This document shows, piece after piece, positions 9,051-18,358 of a DNA stretch of 30,729 nt; positions within the stretch are counted from its first letter, which is position 1, and each line of letters begins with the position of its first letter. Below the pieces are notes generated by a model, which was not told the DNA's origin, ran no database searches, and worked only from the letters and a program-made list of their open reading frames with translations. The position numbers and the translations under genes are program-made. Source of the stretch: Nitrosomonas sp. (GTDB lineage: Bacteria > Pseudomonadota > Gammaproteobacteria > Burkholderiales > Nitrosomonadaceae); the NCBI GenBank assembly GCA_016721865.1, contig JADKHF010000043.1:1-30729 (forward strand). Reading direction: 5' to 3'.

Positions 9051-10271
9051 GCGGACCGAATGCGCTTGCAACTGTAACCGCAACCTTGCGCCATTTGCTT
9101 TCCAGTGCGGCAGCAACGGTAAGTACAAAACCGCCCAGCGTGGCCCGTGTGGGAGAAAGCGGCGAGCAGATCAATATTTTTCTGTACAGCACGCATTGCA
9201 ATCCAGCGTTTAGTAATTTTCCAATGCCCGGCGAGGCAAGAAGCGGTGAAAATGCTTATCCGCCCTTGCCTCTAGTCCTGAACTATCTGATTACCGCTTA
9301 TGGTGCAAACGATGACGATATTTCAGGTCAACAACTTATGGGTCGGGCAATGAGTATATTGCACGACCATCCCTTACTGGGCAGAACCGATATCGAAGGT
9401 ATTACCCCGGACTCTGGTCTTCAGCAACAAATTGAACGTGTTCGAATCACGCCTTACACCTTGAGTCTGGATGATATGTCCAAGTTGTGGACGAGTTTAC
9501 ACTCGGCAGAATATAGACTCTCCACCGGCTACCAGGTCTCAGCGGTGTTAATTGAAAGTACACGAGCTAACAGGGCACCATTGCCGGTATTAAAACGCGG
9601 CGAACAAGATCGGGGCGCCGACGTGACTGCCGCGCCGTCGCCCTCTATTTTAGGCTTACGCTTTCCAAATCAGAAACCGGGAGCCGAATTAGGCGATTTG
9701 ATTACTATTCTTGGAGAACATCTGGGTGTTGATAACATTGTCATCCGCTTTCAACATCCCTTGCTGGTTGATCCGATCGACGTTCTCCCTGATCTAGATC
9801 GTTCCGAAACGGAAATGGCCGTCAAGCTTCCCGCACAGGCGGACGATGTCGATGTAGGATCAAAATGGCCGGCAGGATTTTATATGGTTTCATTAGTGAT
9901 TCAGCGTCCGGATATTCCTGTCTGGACAAGTAATGCCTTAGCCATGCCCTTGTGCCCAAAATTACAATCGGTTGATCCCACAACCGCACCGGCTGGTAAA
10001 CGTCGTTTTGACCGTCGAATGCCTTCCTCAAGTTCTTTCGGATCAACGGGTTTTGCTATTGTTTGGTGATCAGACTATCAAGGCCGATGCTATTGTCACA
10101 CCGGCCAATCCGTCGGCATTGACCACGCTGACTTTTACTGTCGAAAATGCGGCAACCAGGGTAACGTCTTATGTCTTGCGTTTGCGAGTGGACGGTGCCG
10201 ATAGTATTCCGGTAGATTTTTCAGGCGATACGCCGCGGTTTGCCGATAACCAGAAGGTGATCATCACATGA
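9047..10271 (+). CDS. DUF4255 (Pvc16/Afp16 N-terminal) tail terminator protein, one frameshift
   Basis: The first ~190 residues match DUF4255, the domain of the Afp16/Pvc16 cap that ends tube and sheath growth. Markers are INIFLYSTHCNPAFSN, LPLVLNYLITAYGANDDD, GRAMSILHDHPLL and LSLDDMSKLWTSLHSAEYRLSTGYQVSAVLIE. The C-terminal part (about 210 onward) looks like beta-sandwich IPT/TIG-type sequence (RFPNQKPGAELGDLITILGEHL and TPANPSALTTLTFTVENAA). The break is near 10010. The start overlaps the previous stop and the stop overlaps the next start (ATGA 10268-10271). At about 408 residues it is longer than plain Afp16 because of the C-terminal region. Confidence 0.87.
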
Positions 10272-12343
10272 GCGATCAAGCCAATTGGGTGGAAATCAAT
10301 AACAAGCATCTGGCAGCGATGATTGTCTGGGTTCGCCTTCGACTGCAGCGACTTGTACCGGCGGCTAAGCCTTCAAAGCAAGAGGAGCCGAAAGTTTTAG
10401 GGGTTGGTTTAGATCTAATCGAACATCAGAAAAGAAAATGCTTCCACCGCCGGCAGCTACTTCGCTGGACGAAGTAATCGAACGTGCGCATCAAAAAATG
10501 TTGGAATTGGAAAAAAACAATCCGCCTCCCGCGCTCAGCTTATTGGCCAGTCATCTAGGGTTAGCAGAATTTGATCGTAATGTGTTGGCTTTATGTGCTG
10601 CGGTAGAGCTGGATACACGAATTGCCGGTCTTTGTGCCAGAGTCCAGGAAAGTTTGAACAAACCTTATCCCACCTTCGCTTTGGCCTTTGCTTTATTTGA
10701 CGATCCCGACTGGAATGCGTTAGCGCCCAATGCGCCCTTGCGTTACTGGCGATTATTGGAAATCAATCAGCCCAATGCTCAAGCCTTAACCGCATCCGCA
10801 TTATGCGTCGACGAACGTATTCTCAATTATCTTAAAGGGCTGAACTACCTTGATGATCGTTTAACGCCGCTGATCGACCACTGATAAGTCAGCAGGACAA
10901 TGGCGCGCCCCCGCCCTCACAGCAACAGGCTGTCGATCATATTGTCGGATGCTTAAAAGCAGCCAATGGCAAGGAAAGAATTCCTTTCATTGAACTGCTA
11001 GGGCACGATACCGCCAGCAAACAGTTGATCGCTGTAAAAGTGGCAAACGCCTGGGGTTAAATCTTCACACCATAGACATTAAAACCATACCCAGCCAAAC
11101 CGGGGATTTCGAAACGTTCTCCCGGCTCTGGCAGAGGGAATCCATATTGATGCCGCTGGCGCTGTATATCAATGTTTACGGTGCCGACGATGCCGAAAAA
11201 ACGCAATTGAAGCGTTTTCTGGAACGCAGCAGCGGTGTGGTATTTCTTGATCTGCAGGATTCAAAGGCCGAGTCGCATAGAGGCCGGATAACGGTCGAAA
11301 TTAATAAACCGACTCCGCAAAGAGCAACAACAGCTTTGGACTGAAGCGCTGCAAGATCAAGCCCAAGATCAGCCGCAGCGCTTGGCCGAGCAGTTTTCTT
11401 TCAGCCAGAATGAAATCAAACGTCTTGCCAAAGCGGCGCAGGCTGCCGGTTCGCAGGACTCATCGAAATTAAGCTGCGACTTATGGCAAGCATGCCGTAT
11501 CGCGGCACGGGCAGGCATGGAACAACTGGCAACCCGGATTGCGGCCAAAGCCGAGTGGGAACAACTGGTGCTGCCGCCGGAACAAAAAGCTTTGCTGCGG
11601 CAAATCACCGATCAGGTAGCCCAGCGCAACCGTGTATACGATACTTGGGGCTTTCGCGAAAAAATGAACCGCGGGTTAGGTATCAACGCCTTATTCGCCG
11701 GTGAAAGCGGCACCGGCAAGACCATGGCTGCGGAAGTGATCGCCAATGAACTCCAGCTCGATCTTTTCCGCATCGATCTGTCCGCGGTCGTGAATAAATA
11801 TATCGGTGAAACGGAAAAGAACTTGCGCAAGCTGTTCGATGCCGCCGAAGACAGCGGTGCCATCCTGTTCTTCGACGAAGCCGACGCCTTGTTCGGCAAA
11901 CGCAGCGAGGTCAAGGACAGCCATGACCGCTATGCCAATATCGAGATCAATTATCTGCTGCAACGCATGGAGTCCTACCGGGGTCTGGCGATTCTGGCGA
12001 CCAATATGAAAAGCGCGTTGGATAAAGCCTTTATGCGGCGCTTGCGGTTTATCGTCGATTTTCCCATTCCCGGTATCGAGGAACGCAAGGAAATCTGGCG
12101 GAAAGTATTTCCACCGGATACACCGGTTGATCAGGTTTTAGATTATCAACGTTTGGCAGCGCTCAATATGACCGGCGGCAGCATCCAGAATGTGGCGTTG
12201 AATGCGGCATTTCTAGCGGCTCAAGACGGTGGCCGGGTTACGATGCCATTGGTCTTGAACGCAGCGCGTACGGAATTAAGAAAATGGAGCGTCCCGCGAA
12301 AGAATCGGATTTTCGCTGGCTGGATGCGACGGAGGCAAAATGA
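10268..12343 (+). CDS. AAA+ ATPase of eCIS (Pvc15/Afp15-like), frameshifted
   Basis: About 690 residues. The N-terminus WVEINNKHLAAMIVWVRLRLQRL is characteristic of eCIS AAA+ ATPases. A helical middle region (LASHLGLAEFDRNVLALCAAVELD) leads to the AAA module: Walker A GESGTGKT at about residue 480, Walker B ILFFDEADALFG near 533, and an arginine-rich FMRRLRFIVDFP block. The family aids particle assembly and is linked to cargo loading in PVC. Breaks lie near 10435, 10882, 11055, 11325 and 12283. If one A is restored at 12280-12285, the tail becomes RKMERPAKESDFRWLDATEAK with TGA at 12341-12343. That creates an ATGA overlap with the next gene, which strongly supports the correction. The central 322-codon piece is otherwise open. 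Confidence 0.92.
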
Positions 12344-12597
12344 ACATTAATTTGCATATCGAACGGCTGGTTTTGGATGGTGTAAATGTCGAATCTGATC
12401 TGCGACGAATGTTACAAGCCACGGTAGAAGCCGAATTGACTCGATTGCTTACAGAAGGTGGGATTTCGCCCAGTCTTGCTCAAGGCGTAGCTTTGCCGCG
12501 TATTTCCGCCGATGGTATTCAATTAACTGACAATAAACCGGTGCAAATTGGACAGCAAATCGCGCAATCGGTGTATGGAGGAATCGGTCATGAATAA
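12340..12597 (+). CDS. Small conserved eCIS protein of unknown function
   Basis: An intact 85-residue frame starting in the stop of the AAA+ gene. The sequence MNINLHIERLVLDGVNVE followed by a helical acidic stretch and a C-terminal QIAQSVYGGI resembles a short protein that commonly follows the eCIS ATPase. No catalytic motif or membrane segment. Position next to the ATPase and before the candidate cargo genes would suit an adaptor or loading factor, but this is inferred from order only. Confidence 0.7.
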   Translation: MNINLHIERLVLDGVNVESDLRRMLQATVEAELTRLLTEGGISPSLAQGVALPRISADGIQLTDNKPVQIGQQIAQSVYGGIGHE

Positions 12598-12676
12598 AAC
12601 AACCGTGGCGCAGTCAGCCGATTCCAAAATTTTTTTGCGGCCTGCTTCAAGGCATACTCCAGTGCAAATGCGCTAG
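12590..12676 (+). pseudogene. Short leader-like frame, possible remnant of a DUF4157 protein
   Basis: ATG 12590 lies inside the end of the preceding gene and encodes only 28 residues before TAG 12674-12676, including IFLRPASRHTPVQMR. That pattern (aromatic/proline stretch, then PVQ-basic) is how many eCIS-linked DUF4157 proteins begin just before their KLTVGxPGD core, but no such core follows. I read it as a leftover leader, or a frame-broken one. Bases 12677-12710 show nothing else, and a new ribosome binding site follows at 12713. Confidence 0.35.
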
Positions 12677-12724
12677 CGGCAATCATAGAGATATAGGCGA
12701 GTATCTACCAAAAGGAGATTAACC

Positions 12725-14357
12725 ATGCACACTTTATCAGAGAAACCGAAGGCAACTCAGCAGGCTACACCCGCCAAGTCTACGATACTCGGTCGGCCCA
12801 CTTAGGCACAGCCCTGAGGTGAGATCGATCCTTCACTTGCAGCGCACGATTGAAAATCGAGCGGTGCTGCAGCCACCGCAGGCTCAGTCTGATAGCCCCG
12901 AGGCCGTCTCCAATGCGACCGCATCTGGTCACTTCGGTCATGATTTCAGCCGGATACCGGTGTTCTCGACTGACCGGACGAGTCGGCCGCAACCGTCATC
13001 GCCGCTGGCTACAGAGCCGCTCCCAGCCGCAATGCAAGCGAAGCTGGTTGTCGGGCAGGCTAACGATCCACTTGAACATGAGGCGGATCGCGTCGCCGAG
13101 CAGGTGATGCGCATGCCCGCCCCGTCGCCAACGGCCAGCGGCGTAGCGCTGCAACGTAAATGCACTGCTTGCGAGGAAGAAGAACTGGGAGAGACGCTCC
13201 GAGCCAAGCAGCATGACGGCCGTGAGTCTTCAGGCACCGAGGCACCTGCGATCGTGCCCGAGGTGCTGCGCTCGCCCGGCGAACCCCTCGACGCGCAGGC
13301 CCGTGCCTTTTTCGAGCCGCGCTTCGGCCGGGATTTCTCGCAAGTGCGCATTCACGCCGACGGCCGCGACGCCAAATCGGCGCAGAGCATCGGCGCGCGT
13401 GCCTACACCGTCGGCCGGCACATCGCCTTTGCGGCCGGTCAATATGCGCCGGGCAGCGATCGTGGACGGCATCTGCTGGCTCACGAGCTCGTACATACGA
13501 TTCAGCAAGGCCATTCACAAATTCAGCGGCGCCGCAGCGCGATTGGACAAGGGGTTGCTGGGCTCGTCAACAAGCCCGAAGAATTCGAGAGCGAAGAGGC
13601 TGCCAGTCCGATAGAAGTGGAGGGCTTGAGCCAGAAAACGATTCAGCGCTCGGCGACATGGAAGGGGGCTGCCGTCCACGAAACCGTGAACTTGGCCGAT
13701 ATGTCGTTCGCAGGTAGTGCCCCGATCACGTGGCACCTCTTGAATGGGACGAAGCTTGAGACCCCCACAGACGCGGATGCTGCGATCAAGGTTCCGGGCG
13801 TGACAACCTCGCCACTGCCCAGCACAGACCCGGCCACCTGGATGGCGAAAGTCGACACCGTGCCGGCACAGGAAGGTAGCGGCGACGAGACCGTCCTCCG
13901 CCCGGGGCCATGGACGAAGGTGGTAACGAAAGCCCAGGCCGGAGGAGCAACCGGATTGGCTGCCTGCGCGGGAGCCGGAAACTCGACGTTCACCGCGCAT
14001 GGGAATCCGTCCGACGATTCCGTATACAAGGCCAATCGCAGGCATGAGAACCGCCATCTTTCCGATCACAAGGACGCGTTCGACGATGCCATAGGCAAAT
14101 GGGATAAGAAGCTGCAGGACGCGAAGACCGCCGGCACCGCGTTCACAGGCGCCAGCGCCGCCGATGCGACCGCCGCATTATGGACCGCGATGGGAAATAC
14201 TCCCGAGAAAGCTGCGAGATCTTATCGGTCACAAGGTTTCAGCAAAGGCGGCGCCTTCCACGCGACCGCGGATGGAGGGCCGATGGCATTTTCGAATCCC
14301 AAGAGCAATGCGGACTGCTCCACCTGCTCCCTGGACGTCACCAATCCGATGCCATGA
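12725..14357 (+). CDS. DUF4157 protein with second C-terminal HExxH motif; candidate eCIS cargo
   Basis: AAAAGGAG precedes ATG 12725, and the leader MHTLSEKPKATQQATPAKST continues after one slip near 12785-12815 as RSILHLQRTIENRAVLQPPQ and FGHDFSRIPVFS, a leader common to eCIS-linked DUF4157 proteins. From ATG 12819 the frame is open for 512 codons. It contains KLVVGQANDPLEHEADRVAE, LQRKCTACEEEE with CxxC, then the DUF4157 core FEPRFGRDFSQVRIHAD to GRHLLAHELVHTIQQG (HELVH, residues 222-226 of the open frame). The unrelated C-terminal ~230 residues contain HENRHLSDH (HExxH at 409-413) and end with CSTC. Base composition is far richer in G+C than the neighbours (44 of 60 in 13261-13320). Likely a particle cargo, with the C-terminal part as the possible active domain; I do not recognise that domain. 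Confidence 0.82.
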
Positions 14358-14808
14358 AGGCCGCGATCGATATCCGCACTGAAAACGGCGTTTGGGCCGA
14401 CCTGCGGATCACCAACGACGACGATAAGGCTGCTCGCAGCCACAACCCGGGCAATTACCGGCCGACGGAAGGTTGGGGATTTTCCGCAAAGCGTATCAAA
14501 TAGCCGTCCTCCGCTCCTTTCACTTCCTTGAAATGACGTTGCGCGCGGAAGATGGACTGGCAGTCGAGCCTGCGGACATTGCCACTCTCGCGGATCATAT
14601 CGTCGGATTACCCGTCGAGCTCGAGCCGGGAGCTGAGTTGCGGATCAGTATCCCGTTACACGAGTTTTACGAGTTGAAGCGCAATGTGGATTATTCGCTC
14701 GCGTTGACCTATGGCGACGTTGGGGCCCGGGTGTCTGCTGCGACCCAGTTCCGATGTTCTGCGCCTGCTGGTCCAGCGGGGCTGCGGCGTGACGGGCCGG
14801 GGGCGTGA
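14354..14808 (+). CDS. Unknown partner gene coupled to the DUF4157 protein (one frameshift)
   Basis: Starts in the stop of the DUF4157 gene (ATGA 14354-14357) and shares its high GC, so the two look like one cassette. The first piece is MKAAIDIRTENGVWADLRIT to RPTEGWGFS; restoring one C near 14490 joins it to KAYQIAVLRSFHFLEMTLRAEDG and ELEPGAELRISIPLHEFYEL, ending at TGA 14806-14808. Reconstructed length is about 151 residues, soluble, with no signal peptide and no recognised domain. Direct coupling to a candidate toxin would suit an immunity protein or a dedicated loading chaperone, but the sequence itself does not decide. The last ~25 residues are low-complexity and may be out of frame. 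Confidence 0.5.
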
Positions 14809-14840
14809 GGGCCTGGAGAACGTTGGAGATAGCCAGGTAG

Positions 14841-14857
14841 GGTGCATTCCATGCACC
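14841..14857. repeat. REP-like perfect hairpin
   Basis: GGTGCAT-TCC-ATGCACC, a 7-bp perfect stem with a 3-base loop, preceded by GTAG. It lies in the 142-base gap after the GC-rich cassette. It has no T-run, so it does not look like an intrinsic terminator; short palindromes of this form are often dispersed repeats. Confidence 0.5.
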
Positions 14858-14950
14858 AAACAACGGTAAATAGGATAAAGATGAAATTGTTAAAAACGAC
14901 CGGCAGGGCGCGAAACCCCCCTACTTTCTGGAATGTAACTGGAGATAAGA

Positions 14951-15610
14951 ATGACCACGTTTCCCGGTTCACCCAAGTTGATCAAAGGCGGCATTGTACT
15001 GCTTAATCCCGGCACCAGCGCGGTGCAGCGTATTATCGCCTTGCAATACAACTCGGATACCTTAACCCGTTCTTTCCAGATTCAAGGTATGGGCGCAGGT
15101 AGCGGCGATCGTTCGGAAGCCCTGCGATTAAAAGGGCCACCGGTTGAAACCATCAAGCTGTCCGCTGAAATCGATGCGGCGGATCAACTGGAATTTCCCG
15201 AGCAGCATGCCAATATCGTTCAATATGGACTGCATCCACAGCTTGCCGCTTTGGAGACCATGATCTATCCGAGCAGTAGCCAGCTGCAAGCCAACAATAG
15301 CCTGGCTGGTTCAGGAACCTTGGAAATCGTACCGATGGAAACGCCGCTCATGTTGTTTATCTGGAGTAAACACCGAATTTTACCGGTGCGGTTGACGGAA
15401 TTTAGTATTACCGAAGAAGCCTTTGACCCGTCGCTGAATCCGATACGGGCAAAAGTGAGTCTGGGTATGCGGGTGTTGAGTATTGATGATTTAGGCTTCG
15501 CGCATAAAGGCGGCAGCCTGTTTATGAGCTTTTTGCAGAATAAAGAACAATTATCGGGAAAGAATCAGGGCGGCGCACTAGGAAGCTTGGGTATCAATGG
15601 AATTCCATAA
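14951..15610 (+). CDS. eCIS tube-initiator/baseplate hub-type protein (CIS tube-like)
   Basis: Intact 219-residue frame with GGAG eight bases before ATG. The opening FPGSPKLIKGGIVLLNP and RIIALQYNSDTLTRSFQIQG resembles the QFNPxxLxR start of contractile injection system tube-initiator proteins (the non-LysM part of Afp7/Pvc7 and T4 gp54/gp53-like parts). PVETIKLSAEIDAADQLE, HPQLAALETMIYP and LPVRLTEFSITEEAFDPSLNP are further conserved blocks of the family, which links the spike to the tube. It is followed directly by a separate LysM protein, so the Afp7-type functions may be split over two genes here. Confidence 0.78.
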   Translation: MTTFPGSPKLIKGGIVLLNPGTSAVQRIIALQYNSDTLTRSFQIQGMGAGSGDRSEALRLKGPPVETIKLSAEIDAADQLEFPEQHANIVQYGLHPQLAALETMIYPSSSQLQANNSLAGSGTLEIVPMETPLMLFIWSKHRILPVRLTEFSITEEAFDPSLNPIRAKVSLGMRVLSIDDLGFAHKGGSLFMSFLQNKEQLSGKNQGGALGSLGINGIP

Positions 15611-15629
15611 AGAGAATGGTTTATAGGAG

Positions 15630-15990
15630 ATGAGTATGTTTGATCCTTTAAAAGCAATGTTTCAGGGCGGGGCATTAAAAAATACCTTGTTTCCGGTAAG
15701 CAGCCGGTATTATGGACTTGAAACCGCGACATTAACAAAGCCTGATGGTAAAACGGTGATTTATCTTAAACGCCGCTTTCTGCCGCAACCGGAAAATTTT
15801 GCCTTACTCCAAGAACACGTCGTGACCGAAGGCGAGCGTCTGGATAATATAACGGCGCATTATTTGGGCGACCGGAACAATTCTGGCAAGTGTGATGCCA
15901 ATAGAGCGATGCGTCCCGATGAATTGACTGAAACGATAGGGCGCAGACTCCTGATCACGTTGCCTCAGGGAATTCCAGGAGTGTCGGATG
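15630..15990 (+). CDS. LysM-domain baseplate protein
   Basis: A GGAG site (ATAGGAGATGAG) precedes ATG 15630, and an ATG two codons later is also possible. After a basic N-terminal part the LysM-like fold is visible: EHVVTEGERLDNITAHYLGD, CDANRAMRPDELTE, then RRLLITLPQGIPG. In phage tails and eCIS, LysM proteins of this type (T4 gp53/Afp7 C-part) glue hub and tube. Length is about 120 residues. The end is unclear: the frame runs on to 16070, but by family and context the protein should stop just after IPG, and a frame slip near 15985-15996 hides the junction with the spike gene. Confidence 0.75.
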
Positions 15991-17106
15991 CGCTAAAGGT
16001 GTCCATCTCACATTGCTGGTTGGCCCAGTGGTGCCGGTGCCGGTGCCGAGAGCGGTGCTCGACGCCTTGACCAGTATTGAAGTCACTCATAATACCGGTG
16101 CGGCCAGTGGGTTTAAATTGACCTTTACGTTAACCAATCGCTCGCCTTTACAAACACTTTTCTTGGTGGCGGCTGGGCAAACGCCGATGCTGCGAGTGAT
16201 CATTGTCTTGACGATTGACGGTACTCCACAGGTGTTGATGGATGGCGTGATGACCCTCAATCAGCTTGCGCCGGGTAGTCAACCGGGGCAATCAACGCTA
16301 ACAGTCATCGGGGAAGATTTAACCAAAGCCATGGATTTAATTGATTTTAGTGGCTTTCCATTTCCAGCCATGCCGGTAGAAGCCCGTATTGCCTTGATTA
16401 TTGCCAAATATGCCGTTTTTGGCATGATTCCCTTGGTCATTCCCAGTTTATTTACGGATGTGCCGATTCTGTCGAGCGTATTCCAGCGCAGCAGGGTCTG
16501 ACTTGGCTTATATCAAGCAACTGGCGAGAGATGCCGGTTATGTTTTTTATATCGACCCAGGGCCAGCGCCGGGATTGAATACGGCTTATTGGGGACCTGA
16601 AATCAAAGTCGGCCCGCCACAGCCTGCGCTGAACCTCGATATGGATGCGCATAGCAATGTCGAATCGCTTAGCTTCACTTTTAAAACGGCTGAAACTACA
16701 TTACCGGTCGTGTTGATCCAGAATCAGTTAACCAAAATTCCGATTCCATTGCCGATTCCAAATCTTAATCCGCTGCAACCGCCGCTGGGCATCATTCCGG
16801 CTCCTATAACTAATGTGACGGTGTTGCGGGATACCGCCAAACTGTCACCGATGCAGGCTATTTCCCGAGGACTCGCAGCCACTTCTCGTTCAGCCGATGC
16901 GGTTGAAGGGACGGGATCATTGAATGTAATACGTTACGGCCGGATTTTGAAAGCCCGGCAGTTGGTGGGCGTAGAGAGGTGTGGGCATGGCCTATGACGG
17001 TTTATATTATGTCAAAACCGTGACTAGCACCTTAAAACAAGGCGAGTTTAAGCAGAGTTTTACCTTGACGCGGAATGGCTTGGTCTCAATTACACCGAGG
17101 TGCAGC
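15988..17106 (+). CDS. Spike base protein, phage late control D/VgrG N-terminal-like (frameshifted)
   Basis: The opening KGVHLTLLVGPVVPVPVPRAVLDALTSIEVTHNTGAASGFKLTFTL is typical of the eCIS gpD-like part of Afp8/Pvc8. Next come DGVMTLNQLAPGSQPGQSTLTVIGEDLTKAMDLID, DLAYIKQLARDAGYVFYIDPGP and MAYDGLYYVKTVTSTLKQGEFKQSFTLTRNGL. It forms the trimeric hub that carries the spike. The probable ATG at 15988 is separated from the main frame by one slip near 15994; other breaks are near 16480 and 16965. The 3' boundary near 17106 is inferred from the ATG with its own site that opens the next gene. About 370 residues. Confidence 0.85.
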
Positions 17107-17646
17107 ATGAGTCAACCTTACTACGGAAAATACCGGGGCACGGTCCTTAATAACGTCGATCCCATGCAAATAGGCCGTTTGCAGGTACAGGTTCCCGATG
17201 GCGGGGCTGGTGCCTACTTCTTGGGCGATGCCTTGTTTCCCTAGTTCAGGAAAACAAATGGGCGCTTATATGCTGCCGCAAATCGGCGCTGGCGTCTGGG
17301 TCGAATTTGAGCAGGGCGATCCTGATTATCCGATCTGGAGCGGCTGCTGGTTCGGCTCGGTTGCCGAGATGCCCCTTGCCGTGCCCGCGGGTAATCCCGC
17401 CTCCCCAAGTTTTGTCATTCAATCGACTTTGCAGCAGGCCGTTATCATCAGCGATTTGCCGCCTTCCGTGCCGCCGCCGGTCATGCCGCCAGCGCCGACA
17501 ACCGGGGGAATTATCCTGCGCAGTACGACAGGGGCGTCTATCGTGGTTAACGATGCCGGGATTTTATATCCAACGGCAAGGGCGCCACCATTAACATGGT
17601 TGGTCCGACCATTACGATTAACAATGGCGCCTTGGTCATTATTTAG
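17107..17646 (+). CDS. Spike OB-fold protein, baseplate assembly protein V-like
   Basis: GAGGTGCAGC precedes ATG 17107. The N-terminus YYGKYRGTVLNNVDPMQIGRLQVQVPD and MLPQIGAGVWVEFEQGDPDYPIWSGCWFG are hallmark gpV/gp5 OB-fold sequences of contractile tail spikes. The C-terminus GGIILRSTTGASIVVNDAGI followed by GKGATINMVGPTITINNGAL is the start of a beta-helix needle. Breaks lie near 17205-17245 and 17565. The stop is TAG 17644-17646, followed by a GGAG site for the PAAR gene. In Afp and PVC this unit is fused to the gpD part; here it appears to be separate. Confidence 0.87.
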
Positions 17647-17655
17647 GAGATTAAC

Positions 17656-17979
17656 ATGCCTGGATTTCTCGTACATGTTGGCGCTCAAGTGCTGTGTTCA
17701 CATGTAGGGCAGGCAACGCCTACCGTGCCGAATCCACGGGTGACGGTCAGTGGCCAGCCGACAGTATTAATGACTACACCTTATCTGGTTGCCGGTTGTA
17801 CTTTACCTCCGCCGCCGGCTGCGAACGGTCCGTGTGTGACGGCACAATGGCTGATCGGAACGACACGCGTGACCTCAAACGGTCAACCGCTGCTGGTGCA
17901 AAGCAGTCAGGCCATTTGCGCGCCTACTGGCACACCATTGTTGATTATCGCAACCCAGCCAAGGGTCAGCGCAATATAA
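17656..17979 (+). CDS. PAAR-like spike tip protein (Pvc10/Afp10-like)
   Basis: Intact 107-residue frame with AGGAGATTAAC before ATG. It opens MPGFLVHVGAQVLCSHVGQATP and has repeated short glycine-, proline- and valine-rich turns (RVTVSGQPTVLM, CTAQW-type and RVTSNGQPLLV) with cysteines and a histidine placed as in PAAR-like metal-binding cone tips. These proteins sharpen the spike. Located directly after the OB spike gene and before the gp25-like gene, the canonical order. Confidence 0.87.
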   Translation: MPGFLVHVGAQVLCSHVGQATPTVPNPRVTVSGQPTVLMTTPYLVAGCTLPPPPAANGPCVTAQWLIGTTRVTSNGQPLLVQSSQAICAPTGTPLLIIATQPRVSAI

Positions 17980-17991
17980 GGAGGGCAGTGT

Positions 17992-18358
17992 ATGTTAAAT
18001 ATCGACTTTCCGTTTCATTTTGACAATCGCGGGCGTACCGCAATTACGGATGATAACGATCATATTAGGGACATGATTGAACAGTTTTTTATTTACTAAC
18101 AGCGGTGAACGCGTCAATCGGCCTGAATTCGGCAGCGGTATTTTGCAATTGATTTTTGCACCGAATAGCCCTGAACTGGCTGCAACTTTGCAATTTACTA
18201 TTCAGGCAGGCTTACAACAGTGGCTAGGAGACGTTATCGAGATTCAAGAGCTATTGGTAAGCAGTCAGGATGCTAGTTTAAGCGTTGAGTTAACGTATAA
18301 GATTCGCCGCACTGGTGAAATCACTGCGACATCGTTTGTCAGGAGTACTGCAGCATGA
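17992..18358 (+). CDS. gp25-like baseplate wedge protein (Pvc9/Afp9-like), one frameshift
   Basis: AAGGAGGGCAGTGT precedes ATG 17992. MLNIDFPFHFDNRGRTAITDDNDHIRDMIEQ is the standard gp25/GPW start, and after one slip in a T-run near 18085 the frame continues LFTNSGERVNRPEFGSGI, the conserved R-PEFG block that starts sheath polymerisation in T4 gp25. It goes on to LTYKIRRTGEITATSF. Total about 122 residues. The stop overlaps the start of the baseplate J gene (ATGA at 18355). Confidence 0.9.

Noticed and set aside
13515..14069. Long minus-strand open frames opposite the DUF4157 gene (184 aa and others between 12938 and 14035)
   Set aside because: They are shadows expected in GC-rich coding DNA; the + strand carries clear DUF4157 motifs, leader and ribosome binding site.
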